NCBI RefSeq assembly: GCF_000983115.1
Contig: NZ_CGIH01000002.1
Span: 27,454 to 91,453 of the forward strand
Direction: 5' to 3'
DNA from: Syntrophomonas zehnderi OL-4
GTDB taxonomy: Bacteria; Bacillota; Syntrophomonadia; Syntrophomonadales; Syntrophomonadaceae
Length of the DNA: 64,000 nt
Shown piece by piece: positions 56,092 to 63,719 of this stretch (the first letter of the stretch is position 1; every line of letters starts with the position of its first letter). The position numbers and the translations under genes were made by a program. The notes beneath the pieces were generated by a model. It was not told the origin of the DNA, did not search any database, and saw nothing but the letters and a program-made list of their open reading frames with translations.

Positions 56092-57366
56092 ATGAGTTTA
56101 CCAGTTACACAAGCCTCGTCCAGAGCTTCTGTTATTAAAGATCCTGCCCTTGCCCCCCAAGGTTATAACAAATTGGAATGGGTAAGAAATAATATGCCGG
56201 TTTTAAATATGTTAAGACAAGAACTGGAACAAAGTAAACCCTTAAAGGACAAGACGATCTTATGTTGTCTGCATCTGGAGGCCAAAACCGGCTACCTATT
56301 ACAAACCTTAATGGCAGCGGGTGCCGATGTAATTGCCTGTGCTTCCAATCCCCTTTCCACCCAGGATGATGTTGTTGCTGCTCTAGCCGATTCAGGTATT
56401 ACTGTATATGCCATCCATGGCGAAAGCACCGAGCAATACCAGGAATTCCTGGAGACAGCACTTGATTGTCTGCCGGATGCAATTATCGATGATGGAGCCG
56501 ATGTTATCAGCCTTTTGCACAAAAGCCGTCGTGAGCAAGCCGCTAGCATAATCGGAGGCTGTGAAGAGACCACCACCGGTATTGTTCGCCTGCGCTCCAT
56601 GGATAAGGACAACACTTTGTTATTCCCTATGATAGCAGTCAATGACGCCGATATGAAGTATCTTTTTGATAACCGTTATGGAACCGGCCAATCGGTCTGG
56701 GATGGCATTAACCGCACCACCAATCTGGTAGTTGCCGGTAAATATGCAGTGGTGGTTGGCTATGGCTGGTGCGGTAAGGGCGTGGCGTTGCGGGCCAAAG
56801 GGATGGGGGCCAAAGTAATCGTTACCGAAATTGACCCCATCAAGGCTAACGAAGCTATTATGGATGGTTTCCAGGTCATGAGCATGATGGATGCAGCTAA
56901 ATGCGGCGATATATTTATTACCGTAACCGGCAACGTAAATGTTATCCGCAAAGAGCACATGGCTGTTATGCAGGATAACGCCATCATGTGCAATGCCGGG
57001 CATTTTGATGTGGAAATATCCAAACCCGATTTAGAAGCGCTATCTGTCAGCAGTCGCCAGTTAAAACCTAATATAGAGGAATACATCCTGGCAGATGGCC
57101 GCAAACTATACCTCCTGGCAGAAGGCCGTCTGGTCAACCTGGCCGCCGGGGACGGTCATCCGGCTGAGGTTATGGATCTTAGTTTTTCCCTGCAAGCCCT
57201 GTCTTTGCTATATGTAATTGAAAACCGGGATAAGCTCGGCAACCATGTTTACAATGTACCTGCAGAAATCGACCGCCAGGTAGCCTATTTAAAACTAAAG
57301 GCCGATGGCATAGAAATAGATGAATTAACCAACGAACAGAAAAAATACCTGCAGAGTTGGGAATAG
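56092..57366 (+). CDS. ahcY: Adenosylhomocysteinase
   Basis: NAD-dependent enzyme of 424 residues that splits S-adenosylhomocysteine to adenosine and homocysteine, removing the by-product of methylation. The NAD-binding [18 protein letters not shown] and the active-site region [24 protein letters not shown] and [10 protein letters not shown] are intact. The length and motifs match the shorter archaeal/thermophile type (no insertion of the eukaryotic class). AGGAGG lies before the ATG. It faces the operon whose last gene is a SAM methyltransferase, so the pairing is biochemically sensible. Confidence 0.95.
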   Translation: MSLPVTQASSRASVIKDPALAPQGYNKLEWVRNNMPVLNMLRQELEQSKPLKDKTILCCLHLEAKTGYLLQTLMAAGADVIACASNPLSTQDDVVAALADSGITVYAIHGESTEQYQEFLETALDCLPDAIIDDGADVISLLHKSRREQAASIIGGCEETTTGIVRLRSMDKDNTLLFPMIAVNDADMKYLFDNRYGTGQSVWDGINRTTNLVVAGKYAVVVGYGWCGKGVALRAKGMGAKVIVTEIDPIKANEAIMDGFQVMSMMDAAKCGDIFITVTGNVNVIRKEHMAVMQDNAIMCNAGHFDVEISKPDLEALSVSSRQLKPNIEEYILADGRKLYLLAEGRLVNLAAGDGHPAEVMDLSFSLQALSLLYVIENRDKLGNHVYNVPAEIDRQVAYLKLKADGIEIDELTNEQKKYLQSWE

Positions 57367-57376
57367 TAAAAGCCGG

Positions 57377-57452
57377 TTTTTTATAGCGCTATAAAAAAGA
57401 GGATTAAGATGCCTGAGTTTCTAAACCGGGCAATATTAGTCCTCTTTTTTTT
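57377..57452 (+). terminator. ahcY terminator with adjoining 22-bp palindrome
   Basis: AAAAAAGAGGATTAA (57393-57407) pairs with TTAGTCCTCTTTTTT further on, followed by more Ts: a strong terminator. Overlapping its 5' side is a perfect palindrome of 6 T, ATAGCGCTAT, 6 A (57377-57398), so the two structures compete. Confidence 0.8.
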
Positions 57453-57477
57453 AGAAAACACCTCAGAGGTTTCATCC

Positions 57478-57506
57478 GTATATTAGCAGAGCCTTTTTCA
57501 CAAAAT
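57478..57506 (+). promoter_or_regulatory. Sigma-E-like promoter of spoIIP
   Basis: GTATATT (57478-57484), 14 bp, CACAAAAT (57499-57506): close to the sporulation sigma-E pattern, with the start about 35 nt before the spoIIP ATG. SpoIIP is a known sigma-E gene in Bacillus. Confidence 0.5.
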
Positions 57507-57544
57507 AGATGCAACAGGCAAAAGCGGGAAAGGCGGATTTATAA

Positions 57545-58501
57545 ATGAATGACATCAACAAAAAATATATCTGGATTTTTTTCGTAATTCTGATAACTAT
57601 ACTGGTTGCATCTTACGTATTTAATTCCATGCGCTCCCCGGAACAGAAGCCTTACGGCACAGAAACCGGCTTTGCACATGAAACCGGCCCGGGACAGTTT
57701 TTTACCGTTCGTGACCAAGACGGATTTACTCTTTTTCAAACCGGGCTGTCCGTGCATGTAAATGATCGCTATATAAATGAAAACAATGTGGAATATATAA
57801 TCATTAAAGTTGACGGTATGAACGCTACCGCCAATATTATACAAAAAAAAGCTTCCCTAATAAGCGAACCAATACTAAAAACCACCTTAGCCGGACAGGC
57901 ACTTTTCCCGACCATCCCCCGGGGAAAATCAAGCCATGTCGTTGTGTATCACACCCATACGGATGAATCATTTATCCCTACCTCTGGCCAAGCCAGCAAA
58001 CCAGGTAATGGAGATATCTTTGCAGTCGGTGACGCCTTAACAACGACCTTGCGCAAAGCAGGGGTAAGTGTTACCCACAGCCGGGCTGCGCACGACCCCC
58101 ACGATATTAATGCTTACAGCCGTTCTCGCCGCACCCTGACTCAGTTGTTAAAAGAACAACCCGATGCGGCTTTTGATATCCATCGCGATTCAGCTCCGGC
58201 TTCAGAGTATTATACAACCATTAATGGAGTGGATAGTTCCCGGATAATGATAGTAGTAGGTATGTCTAACCCGAATATACGTACAAATCTAGCCTATGCC
58301 AAGCAGATTAAAGACCGGGCCGATGAACTGTATCCGGGACTGATACGGGGAATATTTATGGGGCGCGGTGATTACAATCAGGATCTGTACCCGACCGCCA
58401 TGCTCTTTGAAGTCGGAACCGACAGTATCTCCCTTGATCTGGCGGAAAACGCTGCCCGCTGCCTGGGAGATGTACTGGTTAAGGAACTGGGAGTTCGCTA
58501 G
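57545..58501 (+). CDS. spoIIP: Stage II sporulation protein P
   Basis: Peptidoglycan amidase/endopeptidase of 318 residues needed for engulfment. N-terminal anchor (about 8-28); the C-terminal SpoIIP domain has the metal-site motifs VVYHTHTDESF and FDIHRDS, then YNQDLYPTAMLFEVGTDS. In Bacillus it acts with SpoIID and SpoIIM, neither of which is in the window. AAAGGCGG precedes the start. Confidence 0.93.
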   Translation: MNDINKKYIWIFFVILITILVASYVFNSMRSPEQKPYGTETGFAHETGPGQFFTVRDQDGFTLFQTGLSVHVNDRYINENNVEYIIIKVDGMNATANIIQKKASLISEPILKTTLAGQALFPTIPRGKSSHVVVYHTHTDESFIPTSGQASKPGNGDIFAVGDALTTTLRKAGVSVTHSRAAHDPHDINAYSRSRRTLTQLLKEQPDAAFDIHRDSAPASEYYTTINGVDSSRIMIVVGMSNPNIRTNLAYAKQIKDRADELYPGLIRGIFMGRGDYNQDLYPTAMLFEVGTDSISLDLAENAARCLGDVLVKELGVR

Positions 58502-58591
58502 CTTTATCCCATAAAAAGTGCCTGGTATCCTTCCTCATACTATATAATATGATAAATAACAGGGAAATTCTATTTGAGGAAGGTTACTGCT

Positions 58592-59986
58592 TTGACTACA
58601 GATCACAAATGGCAATCATTTTGGGTAGTATCCATCGGCATTTTTATGTCCACCCTGGATGGCAGTATATTAAATATCGCCAACCCAACCATTGCCCAAA
58701 GCCTGCAGGTAAATATGCAGCAGGTGCAATGGGTCGTAACCGCTTATATGCTGATTATTACGGCCACCTTGATTTTTTGGGGGCGGCTGGGGGATCAAAT
58801 CGGCAGCACCAGGATCTATCGAAATGGCTTCCTTATGTTTACTATTGGGTCACTTCTGTGTAGCTTCTCCCCCTCTTTAACTTTATTAATTTTATCCCGC
58901 CTGATACAGGGCATTGGGGCAAGTATGATGATGGCTACCGGAATTGGCATCGTTGCGAATGCCTTTCCCGCTCAAGAACGCGGTAAAGCTCTTGGCTTAA
59001 CTGGAACGGTAGTCGGTATAGGCAACATGACCGGACCCAGCCTGGGCGGTTTTCTAGTGGCTCATTATAACTGGCCGATAATATTTTTAATTAATGTGCC
59101 TATTGGCCTTTTGGGCTTTGCCTTGGCCACGCAATATCTTTTTGAGCCGGCCGAGGCCAAAACTAAACCTGTCTTAACCGGGCATGACTTGCCAGGCACC
59201 TTAACTTTTGCCCTGGCGGTTAGCCTGTTGGTCTACTCCCTTTCCACCGCTCCCAACATTCAGATCACCTTGTTCCTGGTTTCGTTAGGGCTGCTGCCCC
59301 TTTTCATATATATGGAAAAAAGGGCGCCCCGCCCTATGTTGGATCTGGAACTATTTAAGATTAAGGAATTCGTCTACGGAAATGCCATGGCCATGGTTGT
59401 CTACATTACCCAGACCTCGGTTTTTTTCTTGTTGCCTTTTTATATGGAACTCATGCTGGATTTCCCGGCTTCCTTCTCAGGACTTTTAATGACCATCCCC
59501 CCGGTAACCATGGCACTCACTGCTCCCCTGGCCGGTTCTCTTTCCGACAAAGTCGGCTCCAGCAAAATCCTGTCCTTCTCCCTGGCTCTATTAAGCTGTT
59601 CGTATATAGTTTTTTCCAGCCTAAGCGCAGAGATAAGCCTGCTCAAACTGATATCCGGTTTAGCCCTCCTGGGTCTGGGGATGGGCATGTTCGGTTCACC
59701 CAATAACAGTTCCATACTCGGTTCCATCCCCAAAGAAAAAGCCGGCTACGGGGGAGGTTTTATTGCCACCGTTCGCAACCTTTCCTTCGCCCTTGGCATA
59801 GCCGGGTCAGTCAGTATCTTTTCCATTATACTGGCCGCTTCCCAGAGGCATCTCCCTTATACTTCTGCCTATATACAAGCCAGCCACACCATATATTTAA
59901 TCGCCGCTGGCATAGCCATAACCGGATTTATTTTCTCCTGGTTGGATATAAAAAGTAAACCCCTAAACCAGTCGGCCGACAATTAA
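58592..59986 (+). CDS. MFS transporter, DHA2 type
   Basis: About 464 residues with 14 helices. Motifs include WVVTAYML, WGRLGDQIGSTRIYRNG and SRLIQGIGASMMMATG, like the DHA2 drug exporter at 8489-9889, with which it is paralogous. I take the TTG at 58592, 8 nt after AGGAAGG; an in-frame TTG at 58574 would place the ribosome site within the gene. It is a single-gene unit. Substrate unknown. Confidence 0.9.
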   Translation: MTTDHKWQSFWVVSIGIFMSTLDGSILNIANPTIAQSLQVNMQQVQWVVTAYMLIITATLIFWGRLGDQIGSTRIYRNGFLMFTIGSLLCSFSPSLTLLILSRLIQGIGASMMMATGIGIVANAFPAQERGKALGLTGTVVGIGNMTGPSLGGFLVAHYNWPIIFLINVPIGLLGFALATQYLFEPAEAKTKPVLTGHDLPGTLTFALAVSLLVYSLSTAPNIQITLFLVSLGLLPLFIYMEKRAPRPMLDLELFKIKEFVYGNAMAMVVYITQTSVFFLLPFYMELMLDFPASFSGLLMTIPPVTMALTAPLAGSLSDKVGSSKILSFSLALLSCSYIVFSSLSAEISLLKLISGLALLGLGMGMFGSPNNSSILGSIPKEKAGYGGGFIATVRNLSFALGIAGSVSIFSIILAASQRHLPYTSAYIQASHTIYLIAAGIAITGFIFSWLDIKSKPLNQSADN

Positions 59987-60039
59987 ATAACTCTTTTATA
60001 AAAAACAGCCTGCAGACCTAATTTCATCCCTACAAACCT

Positions 60040-60068
60040 TTGACCTGCAGTACAGCTTTTGCTATAAT
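60040..60068 (+). promoter_or_regulatory. Promoter of the tRNA gene
   Basis: TTGACC (60040-60045), a 17-bp spacer and TATAAT (60063-60068): near-perfect sigma-A promoter, with transcription starting about 10 nt before the tRNA. Confidence 0.85.
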
Positions 60069-60085
60069 AGTTAAGCAATACACAA

Positions 60086-60160
60086 ACGCCCGTAGCTCAG
60101 TGGATAGAGCACCGGCCTCCGGAGCCGGGTGCGGAGGTTCGATTCCTCTCGGGCGTACCA
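60086..60160 (+). tRNA. tRNA-Arg (anticodon CCG)
   Basis: Full cloverleaf: acceptor ACGCCCG/CGGGCGT, D-arm GCTC...GAGC, anticodon stem CCGGC/GCCGG with loop CTCCGGA (anticodon CCG), T-arm with TTCGATT, and an encoded CCA end. It reads CGG. Confidence 0.96.
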
Positions 60161-60172
60161 GTTAGAGAATTG

Positions 60173-60209
60173 GCACTCTTAGCGTTTTATATTTTAAGAG
60201 TGCTTTTTT
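60173..60209 (+). terminator. Terminator of the tRNA gene
   Basis: Perfect stem GCACTCTTA (60173-60181) / TAAGAGTGC (60195-60203) followed by six Ts. Confidence 0.85.
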
Positions 60210-60500
60210 GATGCCCGGACATTATAAAAACTAAAAACCTCTTTGCTGCAGCAAAAAGCAATTTCAAGTATTTGCGTTAAAGTATTCCTCTGAAACTTGT
60301 AATTGTTTTTTAAGTATTTCTTTCCATAGGTGCCCCTTAATTTCACCTGTTCCCATAGATATTTTGGTTCTCTTTAGGGTTCCGTCTTACGTACAGCCTT
60401 ACTTGATATAGCAGCAAAAACCAGCATACCGGTTCCAACCTGTAGGCATTCCGAACTCACAACCGGAGCAGGCCTTACTTTGGTTGCGGCATGTCTTTTT
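60210..60500. other. Intergenic region, no confident gene
   Basis: About 290 bases between the tRNA terminator and the LytTR gene. On the minus strand one 30-codon ORF (60264-60356, ending LKKQLQVSEEYFNANT) looks protein-like but has no good ribosome site. I see no clear terminator for the agr operon. Confidence 0.35.
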
Positions 60501-61211
60501 TTAAATTGGTTCGAAGAGTCGTTTGTACTCTTCGTATTTCTTTCGATTCATAAGAACTGTCACCGGACAGTTTTCAAGGATAACCTGATAGCTTCTGCTG
60601 CTGGTATACTTAATCATTAGAATCTTGGCAGTATTAATGATATAGGAATTATGTGCCCGCACAAACTGTTCAGGCAGCAGACTTTCCAATTCATTTAGAT
60701 TATAGTTGATTTCATATTTGCCCTGATCGGTATGAAGGATTGATTTTTTGCCATCCTTTTCAATACAGGCGATTAAATCAGGGCTGAGCAACAGCATACC
60801 TTCCCTTAACTTTAGGGCAATCTTATTGTTCGTTCTCATATTGTTGTTGGATATGATCTCGGTGAGAAGATCGGTAAGCTTCTCCTTTTGTATGGGTTTT
60901 AATAAAAAATCATACGGGTGAACAGAGTATGCGTCCAGCGCATATTGACCATATCCGGTCAGAAAAACACAAAATGTTTGGGGGCTAACCCTTGATATCA
61001 TTTTGGCAGTTTGAATACCGTTAAGAGAATCATCCGGCCCTAATTCAATATCCAGGAGGGCAACCCGCGGCAAATAATCCTTAGCCGCTTTTACCGCTGA
61101 CTTAGAATTATTCACCGCTATAACTTGGTTCACTAATGGATGTTTACCCACCAAGAGTTCAAGGAATTCCAGGGTGTAATTTTCATCTTCAAGTATAAGT
61201 ACAGTTGCCAT
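60501..61211 (-). CDS. LytTR-family response regulator (AgrA-like)
   Basis: 236 residues. The receiver has E8/D9/E10, the phosphoacceptor in VALLDIELG and Lys in LLKPI. The C-terminal LytTR domain (about 130-235) contains FVRAHNSYIINTAKI, the usual core. It is the last gene of the agr-like operon, 4 nt after the autoinducer gene. It should activate its own operon and target genes in response to the peptide. Confidence 0.92.
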   Translation of the reverse strand: MATVLILEDENYTLEFLELLVGKHPLVNQVIAVNNSKSAVKAAKDYLPRVALLDIELGPDDSLNGIQTAKMISRVSPQTFCVFLTGYGQYALDAYSVHPYDFLLKPIQKEKLTDLLTEIISNNNMRTNNKIALKLREGMLLLSPDLIACIEKDGKKSILHTDQGKYEINYNLNELESLLPEQFVRAHNSYIINTAKILMIKYTSSRSYQVILENCPVTVLMNRKKYEEYKRLFEPI

Positions 61212-61215
61212 CTTT

Positions 61216-61347
61216 CTACCTCAGAGATTCAGGGATGTCAGGTTCATAAAGAAGGAACCATTTGTACGAATGAGCACTGGTTTGAGCGACAAATACCAAG
61301 ACTGCTGCAAAGCATGAGGAGCCTAAAACTAATAATCTACGCATCAT
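61216..61347 (-). CDS. agrD: AgrD-like autoinducing peptide precursor
   Basis: Short ORF of 43 residues. N-terminal amphipathic/hydrophobic leader (MRRLLVLGSSCFAAVLVFV), then AQTSAH, then SYKWFLLYEPDIPESLR. The YEPDIPESL part is the typical AgrB-recognition tail (compare DEVEVPKEL in S. aureus). There is no Cys in the ring region; a Ser precedes YKWFLL, so a lactone rather than thiolactone ring is predicted. The start ATG overlaps the agrB stop by 4 nt and the stop is 4 nt before the regulator. Position, size and motif all agree with AgrD. Confidence 0.83.
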   Translation of the reverse strand: MMRRLLVLGSSCFAAVLVFVAQTSAHSYKWFLLYEPDIPESLR

Positions 61348-61973
61348 GAATTGGTAACCCCCTTTCCAAAATTATTTAGTAGCCTGTCGATAAAACCCAT
61401 TAAGCGAAACCCTAATGGAGATATCAACACAGTACTCACTATTGCGCCCAGGATCATCGCCAGGGCAAGGGCATTATGGCTGAAATAAATAAACGTGGTA
61501 ATACAGCCTGTCCACATTATTGTAGCGATAAACATATTGCGTTTTTGCATACGTATTATTCCGGGATCTTCTACAGGATTTTTCACTGTACTGGCCGGCA
61601 CCCATCTTACAATGCAGAGTAAAGTGAATAGCAGCGTAAATAAACAAAGGATAGCAAGCTGATATGATTGTATTTTTATCTCTGCGGCAAGGCAGGCCGA
61701 ACCCAGTATTAAACAAGAGCCGATCAAAATACACCGTGGGAAAGTACTTAAATGTACCCCTCCCCCAAATGCCCTAAAAGGGATAAAAACTGCTAAAAAA
61801 GCTAAAGTAGTGGGAATAATTTTCAGAAAAAACGCCACTAAGATCACCATAGTCAGATTGAGTATTAACATAAATACCAATTGAAGTGCATAAGCATAGA
61901 TCTCAACGTTATCATCTGAATCAAGGATATGGCTTAGATTTTTAGCTACACCTGAGGCTATGGTTTTTACCAT
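61344..61973 (-). CDS. agrB: AgrB-like peptide-processing membrane protease
   Basis: About 209 residues from the ATG at 61973 (212 from an upstream GTG). Six hydrophobic helices surround the catalytic region FRAFGGGVHLSTFPRC; His and Cys are residues 77 and 84 from the GTG, the same numbers as the active site of S. aureus AgrB. It cleaves the AgrD tail and closes the ring. The start overlaps the kinase gene by 32 nt. Confidence 0.9.
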   Translation of the reverse strand: MVKTIASGVAKNLSHILDSDDNVEIYAYALQLVFMLILNLTMVILVAFFLKIIPTTLAFLAVFIPFRAFGGGVHLSTFPRCILIGSCLILGSACLAAEIKIQSYQLAILCLFTLLFTLLCIVRWVPASTVKNPVEDPGIIRMQKRNMFIATIMWTGCITTFIYFSHNALALAMILGAIVSTVLISPLGFRLMGFIDRLLNNFGKGVTNS

Positions 61974-62802
61974 AACAATCACCTGCCCCTGGTAATTTAA
62001 GAATTATCGTGGTTTTAGATTTATTAATAATCTCAATTTCCCCCCCGTATTTATTGACCAGTTTGTTTACTATATAAAGTCCGTAACCGCGTCCCTCAGA
62101 TCCTTTGGTTGTGTACCCCGCTTCAAAAACCCGTGATGGATCGCTTATGCGGTTCCCATTATTAATTATATAAATCGTATACAAACCATCCTCATATTTG
62201 AATTCCACTCCTACACGCGGGTTAGGATCAGTTGCTGCTGCTTCAATTGCATTATCCAATAGATTCCCCAACACACTGCACAAATCCCAGACAGGAACAT
62301 TAATATCGGATACGTCACATTTAATGGCTACGGCGAAATCGATATTATTAACTTGAGCAACACTGCTTTTACTGTTTATCAAGGCTGCGATTGCTGGATT
62401 GTCAATATAGTAAAGCATGGTGTTGGACCAGTATTGACTGGTTATTCCGTTGACATATTCCTGTGCGGTTTCAATCTTGTTAAGCTCAATGAGCGCTTGA
62501 ATCGTTTGCATATGTCTGACATATTCATGCCGCTGTATTTGCGTACTTTTTAATATGTTCTCTACCTGATTGAGGTGGTTTTTTAATAAAAACGTTTCCG
62601 CCTGGTATTTAGCCTGGCTTTCAATGTTTTTTATTGTAAACAGGTTAATAACACACATAACTATTAACCCCAAGTTAAGGTATGGTAGCGCCCTTTTTAA
62701 TGTAGATAAATCAGCACCGGCAATAATACTGGTATTGATTAACACCAAAAATAGGGTTTGGATAAGTATAGCCGCTACCGCCCACCAAGTATTATGCTTC
62801 AT
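61942..62802 (-). CDS. AgrC-like GHKL histidine kinase with short membrane part
   Basis: 286 residues. Only two membrane helices (about 8-28 and 41-58), then the His-bearing helix (TQIQRHEYVRHMQTIQALIE), N-box NLLDNAIEAA and G-box GRGYGLYIVNKL, as in AgrC and Spo0B-like GHKL kinases. Normal AgrC has six or seven helices in one chain; here a separate five-helix protein is encoded just upstream with an 11-nt overlap. It probably senses the peptide together with that protein. Confidence 0.88.
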   Translation of the reverse strand: MKHNTWWAVAAILIQTLFLVLINTSIIAGADLSTLKRALPYLNLGLIVMCVINLFTIKNIESQAKYQAETFLLKNHLNQVENILKSTQIQRHEYVRHMQTIQALIELNKIETAQEYVNGITSQYWSNTMLYYIDNPAIAALINSKSSVAQVNNIDFAVAIKCDVSDINVPVWDLCSVLGNLLDNAIEAAATDPNPRVGVEFKYEDGLYTIYIINNGNRISDPSRVFEAGYTTKGSEGRGYGLYIVNKLVNKYGGEIEIINKSKTTIILKLPGAGDCYGKNHSLRCS

Positions 62803-63271
62803 TTATTTCACTACCAAAATCGTATAAAACCAAACCCTTTTTAATAATGCAGCCAAGCATAAGCATGGCAATTATTAAAATGGGAATGAATGTGACAAGG
62901 TTAAACCAAGGTCCAACAATAAGTTCCTCAAAGGGAATCTGCAAGACTTTCATTACAATCGGCAACATTGCGCTTTCCATCACCCCATAAATCATTCCTC
63001 CTAAAACGACTGATATAAAACAGTACCTTAAATGTATCCTGCATACGAGGGCGGATAAAAAACTTAGTAAAGCAATCAATACAAGGGTATTCACTACGTA
63101 AGGAACAGCAAGATACCTTAAAAAATAACTTAATCCGGCAACCATAAAAGCCAGTAATAACACATCTTTGGTCTTAAGCTGGAAATTAAATAGCCTAAAT
63201 CCCAATTCAATAATAAATATGGTCTGCGGAACGGATATTAATAAAGCAATGTACCAGGGTATAGCATGCAT
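62792..63271 (-). CDS. Five-helix membrane protein, likely sensor half of a split AgrC
   Basis: 159 residues, almost all in about five hydrophobic helices, with no kinase part. It opens the operon with a good GGGGGATC site before the ATG and overlaps the kinase gene by 11 nt. I know no named family; its place and topology suggest it supplies the membrane receptor missing from the short kinase. That role is inference. Confidence 0.72.
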   Translation of the reverse strand: MHAIPWYIALLISVPQTIFIIELGFRLFNFQLKTKDVLLLAFMVAGLSYFLRYLAVPYVVNTLVLIALLSFLSALVCRIHLRYCFISVVLGGMIYGVMESAMLPIVMKVLQIPFEELIVGPWFNLVTFIPILIIAMLMLGCIIKKGLVLYDFGSEINEA

Positions 63272-63370
63272 ACAGATCCCCCAACCCCTGAAAAGATATT
63301 ACTTTATATTCAACATCAACCTATTTTTTCCTCCCCTAAAACCCAAATATGCCATTTACGGGCATGGAAA

Positions 63371-63400
63371 TAACGTATTTTGTCCTATTTTTTACGTTTT
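63371..63400 (-). promoter_or_regulatory. Candidate LytTR-regulator binding site
   Basis: TAACGTATT (63371-63379) and TTACGTTTT (63392-63400): two similar half-sites whose ACGT cores are exactly 21 bp apart, as for AgrA-type direct repeats. It is about 100 bp upstream of the agr-like operon. Confidence 0.5.
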
Positions 63401-63488
63401 AGGGCTTCGGCCATTTTATTATTGTTGCTTTCCGAAATCCATGCAATCCAGGCCCTTATGTGTAGTATTTAGGCCTGGAAATGTAGAA

Positions 63489-63566
63489 TCTAGGATTTTC
63501 TATAGAAATTGTATTTTCTAGGGATTATTATAAATGTATCGTACGAATTACAATTGTGATCACAAT
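63489..63566. promoter_or_regulatory. Repeats and palindrome between divergent units
   Basis: TCTAGGATT (63489-63497) and TCTAGGGATT (63517-63526) with ATTTTCTA twice (63495-63502, 63513-63520) lie upstream of the agr operon. A perfect palindrome ATTGTGATCACAAT is at 63553-63566. No further gene is visible between 63272 and 63719 apart from a weak 30-codon ORF at 63565-63657. Confidence 0.45.
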
Positions 63567-63719
63567 GGGTGAGGTGAATAAACAGAAACGAGTGGAAGAG
63601 GTTCAGGTTTTTGTGCTATGCGGACTAATTCAGCCCTTTTTGCTCTCTGGTCAATAAATGCCCCTGTTGTGATTATCGCTTTGGGCAATTAATTAGTCAT
63701 GGAAGGAAGTGGATAAGAA

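Noticed and set aside
57361..57460. A riboswitch (SAH or SAM type) near ahcY
   Set aside because: The structures lie after the gene, not before it, and show only a terminator and a palindrome.
60264..60356. 30-codon minus-strand ORF downstream of the LytTR gene
   Set aside because: The peptide looks plausible but there is no good ribosome site, no known motif and no leader for a signalling peptide.
63565..63657. 30-codon plus-strand ORF before the SH3b gene
   Set aside because: No ribosome site, no recognisable motif, and its start lies in the palindrome.
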